NCBI RefSeq assembly: GCF_015477835.1
Contig: NZ_JADLQN010000002.1
Span: 496,001-560,000 of the forward strand
DNA: 64,000 nt
Origin: Nocardia higoensis
GTDB taxonomy: Bacteria; Actinomycetota; Actinomycetes; Mycobacteriales; Mycobacteriaceae
Direction: 5' to 3'
This document shows positions 17,716-28,406 of this stretch, in pieces. The translations under genes were made by a program, and so were the position numbers. Numbering within the stretch: position 1 is the first letter of the stretch; every line of letters starts with the position of its first letter. The notes beneath the pieces were generated by a model. That model saw only the letters and a list, made by a program, of their open reading frames with translations, had not been told where the DNA came from and made no database searches.

Positions 17716-18723
17716 ATGCCGAGTTCCCCCCAGGCCGAATCACCCGCAGGCGAGCCCGCGGCAATCGACCCCGCGGTCGTCGTGGAGGACGTGCACAAAT
17801 CCTTCGGCGAGGTGCACGCACTGCGCGGCATCAGCTTCACCGCGACCAAGGCGAGCGTGCTCGGCATCCTCGGTCCCAACGGCGCGGGCAAGACCACCAC
17901 CGTCAAGGTGCTCTCGACGCTGCTGCGCCCGGACTCCGGCACCGCGATCGTCGCCGGCCACGATGTGCGCATCGACCCGGCGGGCGTGCGCCGCTCGATC
18001 ATGATGACCGGCCAGTACGCCGCCCTCGACGAGAACCTCTCCGGCCGCGAGAACCTCGAGCTGTTCGGCCGACTGATGGGGCTGGGCAAGTCCGCCGCCC
18101 GCAAGCGCGCCGACACCCTGCTCGAGGAGTTCGACCTCGTCGGCGCGGGCAAGCGCGCGGTGCGCACCTTCTCCGGCGGCATGCGCAGGCGCGTGGACAT
18201 CGCCTGCGGCCTGGTGGTGCGCCCCGAGGTGGTCTTCCTCGACGAGCCGACCACCGGTCTGGACCCGCGCAGCCGCCAGGGCGTGTGGGATCTGGTGAAC
18301 GTCCTCAAGGATCAAGGCATCACCGTCCTGCTGACCACGCAGTACCTCGAAGAGGCCGACGTGCTCAGCGACAACATCATCGTCATCGATAAGGGCACGG
18401 TCATCGCCGAGGGCACCGCCGACGAGCTCAAGGAGCGCACCGGCGGCAGCTACTGCGAGGTGGTCCCGCTGGACCCGAGCAAGCTGACCATCGCCGCCTA
18501 CGCCCTCGGCGATCTGGTGCCCGCGGCGGTGCTGGCCGCAGCCGAGTCCGGCGACGGCGGCGACCGCCTGTCCATCCCGGCCCCCGAGGGCGCGGCCACC
18601 CTCGCCGAAGCGCTGCGCAGGCTCGACTCGGCCGGCGTCGAACTGGCCGACATCGCCCTGCGCAGGCCCTCCCTCGACGACGTGTTTCTGTCGATCACCG
18701 GCCATTCGGGTGGTCACGCGTGA
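17716..18723 (+). CDS. DrrA-like ABC exporter ATP-binding protein
   Basis: A 335-residue ATPase of the DrrA/daunorubicin-resistance type. Visible motifs are Walker A GPNGAGKTTT, the signature FSGGMRRRVDIA, Walker B VVFLDEPTTGLD and the C-terminal extension typical of DrrA (LSITGHSGGHA at the end). I chose the ATG at 17716 because GGAG lies 5 nt upstream and the homology begins just after it; the frame itself is open further upstream. It pairs with the two membrane genes that follow (stops and starts overlap by 4 bp) to form an exporter of a lipid or hydrophobic metabolite, as DrrABC does for daunorubicin or for phthiocerol lipids in mycobacteria. The substrate here is unknown. Confidence 0.92.
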   Translation: MPSSPQAESPAGEPAAIDPAVVVEDVHKSFGEVHALRGISFTATKASVLGILGPNGAGKTTTVKVLSTLLRPDSGTAIVAGHDVRIDPAGVRRSIMMTGQYAALDENLSGRENLELFGRLMGLGKSAARKRADTLLEEFDLVGAGKRAVRTFSGGMRRRVDIACGLVVRPEVVFLDEPTTGLDPRSRQGVWDLVNVLKDQGITVLLTTQYLEEADVLSDNIIVIDKGTVIAEGTADELKERTGGSYCEVVPLDPSKLTIAAYALGDLVPAAVLAAAESGDGGDRLSIPAPEGAATLAEALRRLDSAGVELADIALRRPSLDDVFLSITGHSGGHA

Positions 18724-19532
18724 CCGCCGTCGCCGAGCACCCCCGCACCGACCTGTTCGCCGCGCTTCCGCAGGCGAAGCCCTCGTCGTTCGCCCAGTGG
18801 CGCGCGCTCACCGGTCGCGTGGTGTGGACGATGGCCACCAAGGGCGAGCTGGTCGTCGCGTTCGTTACCCCGCTGGTCTTCACCCTCGGCTTCTATCTGC
18901 CGCTGCGCTACGTGATGAAGTTCCAGGGCATCGACTACGCGCAGTTCGTCATGCCCATCATCGTGCTGCAGACCATGTCGGTCACCATGCTCTCCAATGC
19001 CCAGCTGGCCGCCTTCGAGGCGATGACCGGCCTGAGCACCCGGCTGCAGACCATGCCGATCGGCACGCTGGTGCCGTTCTGCTCGCGCATCAGCGCCGGC
19101 CTCGTGCGTTCGCTGACCTCACTGGTCGGCGCGCTGCTGTTCGGTCACATGATCGGCTTCCGCTTCGAGGCGGGCGTGGGGCAGGCCGTGTTGTTCTGCG
19201 TCTTCTCCGTGGCGGTCGGCACCGTGCTCGCGGTCGGCGCCGACGGCCTGGGCAGCCTGACCAAGAGCCCCGAGCAGCTCAGCCAGGCGCTCACCCTGCC
19301 GACGCTCATCTTCGGCATGCTCTCCTGCGGGTTCGTGCCCGAACGCAATTTTCCTGAATGGATCCAGCCGTTCGTGCGCAATCAGCCGATCTCCCAGTTC
19401 TCCTTCGCCCTGCGCGACATGGCCGCGGACGGCGTGAGCTGGGGCGTGCTGTGGGTGCCGCTGGCGTGGGTCGTCGGTTTGGCTTTGGTGTTCACCCCGT
19501 TCGCGGTGTGGGCGAGTGTGAGGCGGGCATGA
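18720..19532 (+). CDS. ABC-2 type permease of DrrABC-like exporter (first)
   Basis: A 270-residue integral membrane protein with about six hydrophobic segments and the ABC-2 permease layout (ATKGELVVAFVTPLVF near the N terminus, then a region ending FVRNQPISQFSFALRDM that resembles DrrB's conserved NP[IM]S patch). It starts with a GTG overlapping the ATPase stop (GTGA) and ends overlapping the next permease (ATGA), so the three genes are translationally coupled. It provides one half of the membrane channel. Confidence 0.88.
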   Translation: MTAVAEHPRTDLFAALPQAKPSSFAQWRALTGRVVWTMATKGELVVAFVTPLVFTLGFYLPLRYVMKFQGIDYAQFVMPIIVLQTMSVTMLSNAQLAAFEAMTGLSTRLQTMPIGTLVPFCSRISAGLVRSLTSLVGALLFGHMIGFRFEAGVGQAVLFCVFSVAVGTVLAVGADGLGSLTKSPEQLSQALTLPTLIFGMLSCGFVPERNFPEWIQPFVRNQPISQFSFALRDMAADGVSWGVLWVPLAWVVGLALVFTPFAVWASVRRA

Positions 19533-20425
19533 GTTCGGTGCAGACCACGGCGACAGTCACGGCGACCCCATCGGAGGAGGCGAGCGCGACGAGCGATCAA
19601 CCGCGGACCGAGGGCTTCCAGCAGTTGCCCGCGGTGCCCGCGCGATCGGAGAACTCACCGGCCACCTGGGCCCGGCACAGCCTGCTGCAGTGCAAGCGGC
19701 TGCTGATCGGCTGGCTGCGCGACCCCGCGACCACCATCCAGACGCTGGTGTATCCGGCGGCCACCCTGCTGATGTTCAAGATCGTGCTCGGCAACGCCAT
19801 CTCCTCGGCCACCGGGATGCCCTCGGTCTACGGCCAGGTGCCGATGATCTGCCTGGTCGCGGCCATGTCGGGTGCGGTGGTCAGCGCGCTGGGGTTCAAG
19901 ACCGAGAAGGCCACCGGCCTGCTGGCCCGCTTCCACACCATGCCGATGAACCGGGCCGCGGGCCTGACCGGTCGGTTGCTGGCCGAGGCGGTCCGCGTGC
20001 TCATCACCACGCTGTTCGTCCTCGCCGTCGGCCTGATGCTCGGGTTCCGTTTCGGTCAGGGTCCGCTGGCCGCGATCGCGCTCATCGCGATCCCGGTGAT
20101 GTTCGGGGTCGGCTTCGCGGTGCTGGTCACCGCGCTGGCCACGCTGACCGAGGGGGTGCTGCTGGTCAGCGTCATCGGCATCATCAACACACTGCTGATG
20201 TTCTTCAACACCGGCTTCGTCCCCGTCTTCGCCTACCCGACCTGGCTGCAGGACGTCGTCGCCAACCAGCCGATGAGCACCGCCATCGACGCCATGCGCG
20301 GCCTGTCCTACGGCGGTCCGGTCGCCGAGCCGCTACTGAAGACCGTCGCCTGGACCCTCGGCCTGATCGTCGTGTTCGCCTGGCCCGCCGTCCGCGGGTA
20401 CCGGCGCGCCGCCGAGACCAGCTGA
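19529..20425 (+). CDS. ABC-2 type permease of DrrABC-like exporter (second)
   Basis: A 298-residue membrane protein paralogous to the preceding permease, with a ~55-residue polar N-terminal extension before the first membrane segment. It carries a matching conserved patch, VVANQPMSTAIDAMRGL, near the C terminus. The ATG at 19529 overlaps the previous stop. Two different permease subunits plus one ATPase is the DrrA-DrrB-DrrC arrangement. The operon ends at a strong hairpin 33 bp downstream. Confidence 0.88.
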   Translation: MSSVQTTATVTATPSEEASATSDQPRTEGFQQLPAVPARSENSPATWARHSLLQCKRLLIGWLRDPATTIQTLVYPAATLLMFKIVLGNAISSATGMPSVYGQVPMICLVAAMSGAVVSALGFKTEKATGLLARFHTMPMNRAAGLTGRLLAEAVRVLITTLFVLAVGLMLGFRFGQGPLAAIALIAIPVMFGVGFAVLVTALATLTEGVLLVSVIGIINTLLMFFNTGFVPVFAYPTWLQDVVANQPMSTAIDAMRGLSYGGPVAEPLLKTVAWTLGLIVVFAWPAVRGYRRAAETS

Positions 20426-20457
20426 TCACTCGCCGGGCGTGCCCGGCACGGACACGA

Positions 20458-20500
20458 CGAGCCCGGCGGGCGCCTCGAGAGGAGGTGCCCGCCGGGCTCG
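20458..20500 (+). terminator. Hairpin terminator after DrrABC-like operon
   Basis: Perfect 14-bp stem (CGAGCCCGGCGGGC with its complement) that can be extended inward by partly paired bases, followed by GCTTCTTC. No gene is supported between it and 20697. Confidence 0.8.
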
Positions 20501-20697
20501 GCTTCTTCGCGGCCAGATCCGTGTGCTCCGGTCTGATCGCCAGTTCGGGCATTCCGGTGCGACGAAACCCAGCGCGAGCGGCGAGGGCAGCCTGCGGGAC
20601 CGAGGCCATCGAGCACAGACAGTCGGGCCGCCCGACTCGCCGTGCGCGGCGCCGGTCCGTGCGATGCCGAGAGCCGACGCTGTGCCCGGTCCTCAGG

Positions 20698-21888
20698 TCA
20701 GTCCAGCTCGGGCGTCTTCTCCCGCGCCGGCTCGAACTCGTAGCCGACCCAGCGATTGCGGTTGGTCCAGCCGACCAGGTCGTAGCGCCAGCGGAACGGC
20801 CAGGTGTGCGCCACGGTGTTGAACAGCACCGCCCCCAGCGCGGTGTAGTCGGCGTGCGCCGAGAGCAGGGCGTGCTGCCCGCGCTCGGACTCGGTGAAGA
20901 ACGCCTCGAACATCGAGATCGACTGCGCGGTGGTCAATCGGCCCAGCCCGTAGAGCCCGCGCATCCGCATCCAGTACACCAGCCGCGCCTGCCACGGCCA
21001 CAGTGCCTCGATAGGGTCGCGTCCCTCCCGCACGGCGTCCACCGCGGTATCCACCAGCGCCAGCGAATCGGCCACGCTGTAGCCGGTGCACGGGTGCATC
21101 ATGCCGCCGCGCGAGCCGAATTCGACCGCCCGGGCGGTGCCCTTGCGCGGCGGTGGCTGGTCCAGCGGATAGTGCGCCGCCTCGGTCGGCTCGTCCCCGG
21201 ACAGCCGGATGCCGTGCGCGGCCAGCCGGGCCAGCGTCCGCTTGCGTAACTCGTGCTGCGGCATCCCGCCGCGCAGGCCGAGACTGGTCTCCTCGAAGAT
21301 CACTGTGCCGTCCCCGAGCGGTACCGCGTAGAGGAACGACGGCGGCTCGTCCTGACCGGCCCCGTTCTCCGGCCGCCAGTCCAGCAACAGCCCCTCACCC
21401 TCGGCCACCATCGGGGCCGCGGTCTGCTCGTCCACGAAGATCCCGTGCGCGCTGGCGGCCCGCCGCCGCCCTGTTGTCGGCAGACCCCTGGTGTCGAACA
21501 CCGTCGCCGCGCGCACCACGGTCCCGTCGCCGAGTTCGACTTCGTGCGCGTCCACCCGCCTCGCGCGTGCGGCGATCACCGTCGCGTCCTCCAGCGACAG
21601 CGCGTCGTGCAGACCCTGCTTGGAAAGCACCGCGTAGGGCCGCTGGATCCGGTGCTCGGTCTTCGTCCACACCACCGGCGCCTCGATCCGGCTGGCGATC
21701 ACCTCCCGCGGCAGCCAGTCCGGCAGTTCGTCGATCCAGCAGGAGAAGGTGGGCGGGAACAGTCGCTCCGGGCGGGGGTCGATCGCGGTCACCCGCATCC
21801 CCGCGCGCATCGCCCGGTGCGCCAGCGCGCGCCCGGTCGGACCGAGGCCGACCACACAGATGTCGGCTTCCCTGTCGCCATTGCTCAT
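20698..21888 (-). CDS. Lycopene cyclase-like FAD/NAD-binding oxidoreductase
   Basis: A 396-residue flavoprotein of the lycopene beta/epsilon-cyclase (CrtL/CrtY) family, which closes the ionone rings of carotenoids. It has the N-terminal dinucleotide site CVVGLGPTGRALAHRA, the family motif FEETSL in FLYAVPLGDGTVIFEETSL, and the C-terminal MMHPCTGYSVADSL segment. I prefer the ATG at 21888 (MSNGDREAD), since the FAD motif then starts about 10 residues in; an ATG 13 codons upstream is possible. No other carotenoid gene (crtE, crtB, crtI) is nearby, so its substrate is uncertain. Confidence 0.8.
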   Translation of the reverse strand: MSNGDREADICVVGLGPTGRALAHRAMRAGMRVTAIDPRPERLFPPTFSCWIDELPDWLPREVIASRIEAPVVWTKTEHRIQRPYAVLSKQGLHDALSLEDATVIAARARRVDAHEVELGDGTVVRAATVFDTRGLPTTGRRRAASAHGIFVDEQTAAPMVAEGEGLLLDWRPENGAGQDEPPSFLYAVPLGDGTVIFEETSLGLRGGMPQHELRKRTLARLAAHGIRLSGDEPTEAAHYPLDQPPPRKGTARAVEFGSRGGMMHPCTGYSVADSLALVDTAVDAVREGRDPIEALWPWQARLVYWMRMRGLYGLGRLTTAQSISMFEAFFTESERGQHALLSAHADYTALGAVLFNTVAHTWPFRWRYDLVGWTNRNRWVGYEFEPAREKTPELD

Positions 21889-22026
21889 GAGGGCATCAAA
21901 TCGGACACGCCGTCCGAGCGCAAACACTCTCCCCGGCGGGAAGCGTGGGCCGTGGATGCTCGAGGGGAGCGCGCCGGTGGCACAGACCGCCGTGCGCTGA
22001 CGCTGCCCGGATCCTTGTTCGATGAA

Positions 22027-22503
22027 CTACCTCGGCGTCACCCAGGTGGTGATGTCGGCGTGCACCACCTCCACACCGTCCCGGTCGTAGATCGACACCG
22101 GCACCACCAGCTCCCGCCCCTCGGTGATCGCCGCGAAGTCCGGGACCTCGGGCAGGAAGGCCACCGCCCGAAGCCTGCTCTCCGCCTTGGCCAGGTACCG
22201 CACATTCATCCCCTTGGGGATCCAGCGATGTGACGACGGCACCGTCGCCTCGCACAGCATCCCCATCGCCACCTCCGCCAGATTGCAGGCGGCGATGGCG
22301 TGGAAGGTGCCGAGATGATTGCGGATGCCGAACCACTTCGGCGCGCTCACCTCGCACAGCCCGGGCTCGAGCCGCCGCACGGTCGGCAGCACGGTGCCGA
22401 AGTACGGCACCCGCGCCACCATGCCCAGGGAGAACAGCGTGTGTCCGAACAGGTTGTCGGGCAACTTCTTCCAGCTGCGGAAGGTCGAGGTAGCGGCAGT
22501 CAT
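22027..22503 (-). CDS. DUF4442 hotdog-fold protein (thioesterase-like)
   Basis: A 158-residue protein resembling DUF4442/YiiD-C type hotdog domains, with FHAIAACNLAEVAMGM as the central helix and KGMNVRYLAKAES after it. Related proteins are acyl-CoA thioesterases, but catalytic activity is not established for this group. It is cytosolic, with no signal peptide. An inverted repeat CTTAC-N6-GTAAG overlaps the promoter region 10-25 bp upstream of its ATG, so it is probably under a TetR-type repressor. Confidence 0.72.
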   Translation of the reverse strand: MTAATSTFRSWKKLPDNLFGHTLFSLGMVARVPYFGTVLPTVRRLEPGLCEVSAPKWFGIRNHLGTFHAIAACNLAEVAMGMLCEATVPSSHRWIPKGMNVRYLAKAESRLRAVAFLPEVPDFAAITEGRELVVPVSIYDRDGVEVVHADITTWVTPR

Positions 22504-22512
22504 GCCAGCTAT

Positions 22513-22528
22513 CTTACTTTTCGGTAAG
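22513..22528. promoter_or_regulatory. Inverted-repeat operator upstream of the DUF4442 gene
   Basis: CTTAC TTTTCG GTAAG is a 5-6-5 inverted repeat, 10 bp upstream of the ATG at 22503 on the minus strand. It resembles short TetR-family operators. The regulator is not identified. Confidence 0.45.
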
Positions 22529-22557
22529 TTATCCGGGAAGGGGGGTGCGCCGAACCG

Positions 22558-23583
22558 TCACCACCGGTTGCGGGCCTCTTCGGCGAAGCCGATCACGTCG
22601 GTGAATTCCACCCGCTCGCCCGCATCTGTGACGATCGTGCCCGACCAGCGGCCGAAGCACTGGTGGACCTCCATCGACAGGACGCCCGCACTGGTGCGGG
22701 CATACCGGTCGTGGTCGGGGACGAGTTCGACGTCGACCATGCCCGCGCTGTCGCGTATCCGCCACGGGCGCATGGGCTCGACCCAGTCGTAGCTCCACCG
22801 CAATTCCTCGCCGATCTTGGTGAGCCTGCCGTCGACGCACAGTCCGTTCTCGGTGTAGCCGGTGCCTTCGGTCCACTTACCACCGAATTGCAGGCCGACG
22901 GTCCGGCCGTCGTGCGATACGCCCGAGGCGGCCGCCCAGTTCCAGCGATTGCGGTATTTCCAGACCCCGCGGCCGAGGTCGAGGGTGCCGTAGGCGGGCA
23001 GATCGGCACCGCCGAGTTCCCATCGATGGCGGCCCAGGCGCACGGTGCCGGTCGCCGGGCGGGTGTTCTGTTTGCTCGTGTACTGGAAGCGGCGCCGCGA
23101 CCACGGGATCACCACATTCAGCGATTCGTGCCCGGCCGGTTCGGCGACCTCGATGTCTATGGCGAGGGGACCTTCCGTGGTCGAGGCGCACGACGCCCGC
23201 AGCCTGGTGGACTCGGCCGATCGTTCGTCGATCTCCACCCGCAGCCCGGACGCCTCGACGACGGTCAGACCCGTGCACGGCTGGTCCGGCAGGGCGAAAC
23301 CGCGCGCACCGGGCACGATGCGGTCCACCGAGACCGACAGGCCGGTGGATGGACGGCAGATCCACACCGAGGCGTTGCCGAGGTAATCCAGATCGGCGCA
23401 GGTGATCGCGATATAGAGGTCCGGCGCGGTGACGCACCAGTAATCCCAGCGCTTCTTCCTGCCCCACGCTCGCGACAGATTCGCGCGATGCAGCGGCGTG
23501 CGCGACCAGCCCACGGCGTCGGGATTCAGGCGCCCGCGCTCGTCGCACAGATCGACGGGTCCGGTCAGCTCACGTTCGCTCAT
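22558..23583 (-). CDS. DUF2804 family protein
   Basis: A 341-residue protein matching DUF2804 by eye: KKRWDYWCV near residue 45, the conserved GRGVWKYRNRWNWA, and a beta-rich, Trp-rich composition. The family's function is unknown. Its lipocalin-like, hydroxyneurosporene-synthase-like architecture suggests lipid or terpenoid handling. There is no signal peptide. The ATG at 23583 is the only good start near the first homologous residues. It is followed on the same strand by the DUF4442 gene, with a 54-bp gap that contains the latter's operator. Confidence 0.75.
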   Translation of the reverse strand: MSERELTGPVDLCDERGRLNPDAVGWSRTPLHRANLSRAWGRKKRWDYWCVTAPDLYIAITCADLDYLGNASVWICRPSTGLSVSVDRIVPGARGFALPDQPCTGLTVVEASGLRVEIDERSAESTRLRASCASTTEGPLAIDIEVAEPAGHESLNVVIPWSRRRFQYTSKQNTRPATGTVRLGRHRWELGGADLPAYGTLDLGRGVWKYRNRWNWAAASGVSHDGRTVGLQFGGKWTEGTGYTENGLCVDGRLTKIGEELRWSYDWVEPMRPWRIRDSAGMVDVELVPDHDRYARTSAGVLSMEVHQCFGRWSGTIVTDAGERVEFTDVIGFAEEARNRW

Positions 23584-23668
23584 CCGCCGATCATGACAGC
23601 CGTTCGGCCGATGTGGGCGGGGCCTGGACCAGGGCTATCGGTCCGATCGCACCCGCCACGGGGGCGAT

Positions 23669-23709
23669 TTGAGTCGGCGGCGGGGCTCATGCATACTGTT
23701 CGGGTTGCC
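23669..23709 (+). promoter_or_regulatory. Promoter of the S10 ribosomal operon
   Basis: A -35 TTGAGT (23669-23674), 17-nt spacer and -10 CATACT (23692-23697), then 5 nt and GGTTGCC (23703-23709), where transcription should start. The same -10/N5/GGTTGCC layout occurs at two other ribosomal promoters in the window. It leaves a ~360-nt leader before rpsJ. That leader (to 24063) contains no gene I can support. Confidence 0.65.
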
Positions 23710-24063
23710 TTGCACGGGGTTGCGGTCGTTTCCTGGCGAAACGGGACGTGATCGGGTGGGGCGAGAGCAGTACCCAATCATGTACTTCACCGGGATTCCG
23801 GTGTGAGTACGTCCGGGACATGGTTCTGCAAGCCTGTGATGAAGTTTTCGATCCGGGCCGCAGAATGAGCGAAAAGGCGACACGCCCGACCGCGTGGACC
23901 GGAGAACCATGACAGATGAACAGCGGCGAAGATCGGGCATGCCCCGGTCGGTTGGTCTCCTCTGAGGCGTCTTTCGTGTGTTCGGGCTGTAGCAAATGAG
24001 GGTGGTATCGGATGCCTGACGGCTTCCGGGCCACGAAGGAAAGCGGAGAAAAGGACACTTAGC

Positions 24064-24369
24064 GTGGCGGGACAAAAGATCCGCATCAGGCTCAAGGCCT
24101 ATGACCACGAGGCGATCGACGCGTCTGCGCGCAAGATCGTGGAGACGGTCACCCGCACCGGGGCCCGCGTGGTCGGACCGGTGCCGTTGCCGACCGAGAA
24201 GAACGTGTACTGCGTCATCCGTTCGCCGCACAAGTACAAGGACTCGCGCGAACACTTCGAGATGCGCACGCACAAGCGTCTCATCGACATCCTCGACCCG
24301 ACGCCGAAGACGGTCGACGCGCTGATGCGCATCGACCTGCCGGCCAGCGTCGACGTCAATATTCAGTGA
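24064..24369 (+). CDS. rpsJ: 30S ribosomal protein S10
   Basis: 101 residues, full length for S10. Begins at a GTG ([18 protein letters not shown] follows), in line with actinobacterial rpsJ. It has the S10 signature region [17 protein letters not shown]. It is a component of the small-subunit head and is also NusB's partner in antitermination. First gene of the S10 operon. Confidence 0.98.
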   Translation: MAGQKIRIRLKAYDHEAIDASARKIVETVTRTGARVVGPVPLPTEKNVYCVIRSPHKYKDSREHFEMRTHKRLIDILDPTPKTVDALMRIDLPASVDVNIQ

Positions 24370-24383
24370 CGGGGACTCGAGAT

Positions 24384-25049
24384 ATGACTGACAACAAGAA
24401 CCGGCCTGCCGCCGGAATCCTGGGCACCAAGCTCGGCATGACCCAGGTCTTCGACGACAAGAACCGCGTCGTCCCGGTGACCGTGATCAAGGCGGGCCCG
24501 AACGTGGTCACCCAGATCCGCACCGAGGAGCGCGACGGCTACAGCGCCGTGCAGGTCGCCTTCGGCGCCATCGACCCCCGCAAGGTGAACAAGCCGGTCT
24601 CCGGCCAGTTCGCCAAGGCCGGTGTCACCCCGCGTCGCCACATCGCCGAACTCCGTGTCGCCGACGCCTCGGCCTTCGAGGTCGGCCAGGAGCTCAACGC
24701 CGACGTGTTCGAAGAGGGCAGCTACGTCGACGTCACCGGCACCTCCAAGGGCAAGGGCTTCGCGGGCACCATGAAGCGCCACGGCTTCGCCGGCCAGGGT
24801 GCCTCGCACGGTGCGCAGGCCGTGCACCGTCGTCCGGGTTCCATCGGTGGCTGTGCCACCCCCGGTCGCGTGTTCAAGGGCATGCGCATGTCGGGTCGTA
24901 TGGGTAACGACCGCGTGACCACGCAGAACCTGTCGGTTCACAAGGTCGACACCGAGAACGGCCTGCTGCTGATCAAGGGTGCGATCCCGGGTCGCAAGGG
25001 CGGCGTCGTGATCGTCAAGAGCGCCGTGAAGGGTGGTGCGCACGCATGA
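24384..25049 (+). CDS. rplC: 50S ribosomal protein L3
   Basis: 221 residues from the ATG at 24384; an in-frame GTG 18 bp upstream is less likely because L3 homology begins at [13 protein letters not shown]. It binds near the 3' end of 23S rRNA and starts 50S assembly. The stop overlaps the start of rplD by 4 bp (ATGA). Confidence 0.98.
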   Translation: MTDNKNRPAAGILGTKLGMTQVFDDKNRVVPVTVIKAGPNVVTQIRTEERDGYSAVQVAFGAIDPRKVNKPVSGQFAKAGVTPRRHIAELRVADASAFEVGQELNADVFEEGSYVDVTGTSKGKGFAGTMKRHGFAGQGASHGAQAVHRRPGSIGGCATPGRVFKGMRMSGRMGNDRVTTQNLSVHKVDTENGLLLIKGAIPGRKGGVVIVKSAVKGGAHA

Positions 25050-25735
25050 GCGCCGTGAGCACTCAGAAGGAAACCGAAAAGGCGAACCTCACGCTTCCTG
25101 TCAAGGAAGTCGGAGGCAAGACCAACGGCACCGTCGAGCTCCCCGCGGAGATCTTCGACGTGACCGCCAACATCGCGCTGATGCACCAGGTCGTCACCGC
25201 GCAGCTGGCCGCGGCCCGTCAGGGCACCCACGCGACCAAGACGCGTGGCCAGGTCTCCGGCGGCGGCAAGAAGCCGTACCGGCAGAAGGGCACCGGCCGC
25301 GCCCGTCAGGGCTCGACCCGCGCGCCGCAGTTCGCCGGCGGTGGCACCGTCCACGGCCCGCAGCCGCGTGACTACAGCCAGCGCACCCCCAAGAAGATGA
25401 TCCGTGCCGCGCTGCACGGCGCGCTGTCCGACCGGGCCCGCAACGATCGCATCCACGTGATCAGCGAGCTGGTGGCCGGCCAGACCCCGTCGACCAAGAC
25501 CGCCAAGAGCTTCCTGTCCGAGCTGTCGGACCGCAAGAAGTTCCTGGTCGTCGTCGGCCGCGAGGACGTCGCCGCGTGGAAGAGCGTGGCGAACCTGCAG
25601 AACGTGCAGCCGATCGCCCCGGATCAGCTGAACACCTACGACGTGCTCAACAGCGACGACGTGGTCTTCAGTGTCGAAGCCCTGAACGCTTTCGTTCACG
25701 GCCCGACCGAGGCGGCTCAGGAGGAGAGCAAGTGA
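25046..25735 (+). CDS. rplD: 50S ribosomal protein L4
   Basis: 229 residues with the L4 extended-loop region ([20 protein letters not shown]) that lines the exit tunnel. Actinobacterial-type N-terminal extension of ~20 residues. Overlaps rplC and rplW by 4 bp each. Confidence 0.98.
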   Translation: MSAVSTQKETEKANLTLPVKEVGGKTNGTVELPAEIFDVTANIALMHQVVTAQLAAARQGTHATKTRGQVSGGGKKPYRQKGTGRARQGSTRAPQFAGGGTVHGPQPRDYSQRTPKKMIRAALHGALSDRARNDRIHVISELVAGQTPSTKTAKSFLSELSDRKKFLVVVGREDVAAWKSVANLQNVQPIAPDQLNTYDVLNSDDVVFSVEALNAFVHGPTEAAQEESK

Positions 25736-26037
25736 CCACCATCGCCGACCCCCGCGACATCCTGCTGGCGCCGGTCATCTCGGAGAAGTCCTACGGACTG
25801 ATCGAGGAAGGCACCTACACCTTCATCGTGCACCCGGACTCCAACAAGACGCAGATCAAGATCGCCGTCGAGAAGGTCTTCGGTGTGAAGGTCACCAGCG
25901 TCAACACCGCCAACCGTCAGGGCAAGCGCAAGCGGACCCGCTTCGGTTACGGCAAGCGCAAGAACACCAAGCGCGCGCTCGTGACCATCTCGGCCGACAG
26001 CAAGCCCATCGAGATCTTCGGAGGCCCGGTCGCGTAA
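25732..26037 (+). CDS. rplW: 50S ribosomal protein L23
   Basis: 101 residues from a GTG at 25732 that overlaps the rplD stop (GTGA). The frame is open further upstream, but homology starts at [16 protein letters not shown]. It forms the docking site for trigger factor and SRP at the tunnel exit. Confidence 0.97.
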   Translation: MTTIADPRDILLAPVISEKSYGLIEEGTYTFIVHPDSNKTQIKIAVEKVFGVKVTSVNTANRQGKRKRTRFGYGKRKNTKRALVTISADSKPIEIFGGPVA

Positions 26038-26070
26038 GCGGACGGGATTCCAGAAAGCAGAGAAGAACTC

Positions 26071-26907
26071 ATGGCAATTCGCAAGTACAAGCCGACAACC
26101 CCCGGTAGGCGTGGGTCGTCCGTTTCGGACTTCGCCGAGATCACCCGGTCCACTCCCGAGAAGTCGCTGCTGCGTCCGCTGAGCAAGACCGGTGGTCGTA
26201 ACGCGCACGGCCGCATCACCACCCGTCACCGCGGTGGCGGGCACAAGCGGGCCTACCGCATCATCGACTTCCGTCGCCTGGACAAGGACGGCATCCCGGC
26301 CAAGGTCGCGCACATCGAGTACGACCCCAACCGGACCGCCAACATCGCGCTGCTGCACTACGTGGACGGCGAGAAGCGCTACATCCTGGCGCCGAAGGGC
26401 ATTTCGCAGGGCACCCCGATCGAGTCCGGCCCCACCGCCGACATCAAGCCGGGTAACAACCTGCCGCTGCGCAACATCCCGACCGGTACCACGATCCACA
26501 ACGTGGAGCTGCGTCCCGGCGGCGGCGCCAAACTGGCTCGTGCCGCGGGCATGAGCATCCAGCTGCTCGGCAAGGAAGGCCCCTACGCCACGCTGCGTAT
26601 GCCCTCCGGTGAAATCCGCCGCGTCGACGTGCGCTGCCGCGCCACCGTCGGCGAGGTCGGCAACGCCGAGCAGTCGAACATCAACTGGGGCAAGGCCGGC
26701 CGTATGCGCTGGAAGGGCCGCCGCCCCACGGTTCGTGGTGTCGTGATGAACCCCGTCGACCACCCGCACGGTGGTGGTGAGGGCAAGACCTCCGGTGGTC
26801 GCCACCCGGTCTCGCCGTGGGGTCAGCCGGAAGGCCGCACCCGCAAGCCCAACCGCCCGAGCGACAAGCTCATCGTCCGCCGTCGCAAGACCGGCAAGAA
26901 GCGCTGA
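26071..26907 (+). CDS. rplB: 50S ribosomal protein L2
   Basis: 278 residues, complete. Contains the highly conserved peptidyl-transferase-proximal segment [13 protein letters not shown], including the His needed for activity in other bacteria. Ribosome binding region AGCAGAGAAG upstream of the ATG. Confidence 0.98.
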   Translation: MAIRKYKPTTPGRRGSSVSDFAEITRSTPEKSLLRPLSKTGGRNAHGRITTRHRGGGHKRAYRIIDFRRLDKDGIPAKVAHIEYDPNRTANIALLHYVDGEKRYILAPKGISQGTPIESGPTADIKPGNNLPLRNIPTGTTIHNVELRPGGGAKLARAAGMSIQLLGKEGPYATLRMPSGEIRRVDVRCRATVGEVGNAEQSNINWGKAGRMRWKGRRPTVRGVVMNPVDHPHGGGEGKTSGGRHPVSPWGQPEGRTRKPNRPSDKLIVRRRKTGKKR

Positions 26908-26922
26908 AGGAGGAGGTAAGAA

Positions 26923-27204
26923 ATGCCACGTAGCCTCAAGAAGGGCCCGTTCGTCGACGACCACCTCCAGGCGAAGGTGGACGTGCAGAACGACAAGGGC
27001 ACGAAGCAGGTCATCAAGACCTGGTCGCGTCGTTCGACCATCACCCCGGATTTCATCGGTCACACCTTCGCGGTCCACGACGGCCGCAAGCACGTGCCGG
27101 TGTTCGTGTCCGAGAACATGGTCGGGCACAAGCTCGGTGAGTTCGCGCCGACCAGGACGTTCAAGAGCCACGTCAAGGAAGATCGGAAGAGCAAGCGGCG
27201 ATGA
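26923..27204 (+). CDS. rpsS: 30S ribosomal protein S19
   Basis: 93 residues, starting [15 protein letters not shown], complete and typical. It forms a head complex with S13. Strong AGGAGG 7 nt upstream of the ATG; overlaps rplV by 4 bp. Confidence 0.98.
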   Translation: MPRSLKKGPFVDDHLQAKVDVQNDKGTKQVIKTWSRRSTITPDFIGHTFAVHDGRKHVPVFVSENMVGHKLGEFAPTRTFKSHVKEDRKSKRR

Positions 27205-27599
27205 CGACTGAGACTCAGAACCCGACCGCCCGCGCGACCGCCAAGCACGTTCGCGTTACTCCGATGAAGGCTCGTCGTGTCGTGGACCTGGTCCGTGGCA
27301 AGCGGGTCGAGGACGCCCTGGCGATCCTGAAGTTCGCTCCGCAGGCCGCGAGCGAGCCGGTCGCCAAGGTCGTCGCCAGTGCCGCGGCCAACGCCGAGAA
27401 CAACCTCGGCCTCGACCCGGCCACGCTGGTCATCTCGACCGCGTACGTCGACGAGGGCGCGACCCTGAAGCGTTTCCAGCCGCGGGCCCAGGGCCGCGCG
27501 TTCCGGATCCGCAAGCGCACCAGCCACATCACCATCGAGGTCGAGAGCGTGCCCACCGCCGGTGCTGCTCGCAGCCGCCGGAAGGGAGGGGCAAAGTAA
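27201..27599 (+). CDS. rplV: 50S ribosomal protein L22
   Basis: 132 residues. The beta-hairpin ([20 protein letters not shown]) that reaches into the exit tunnel is intact; this is where macrolide-resistance changes occur in other species. The rpsC ATG follows the stop directly. Confidence 0.98.
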   Translation: MTTETQNPTARATAKHVRVTPMKARRVVDLVRGKRVEDALAILKFAPQAASEPVAKVVASAAANAENNLGLDPATLVISTAYVDEGATLKRFQPRAQGRAFRIRKRTSHITIEVESVPTAGAARSRRKGGAK

Positions 27600-28403
<804 letters not shown>

Positions 28404-28406
28404 CGC

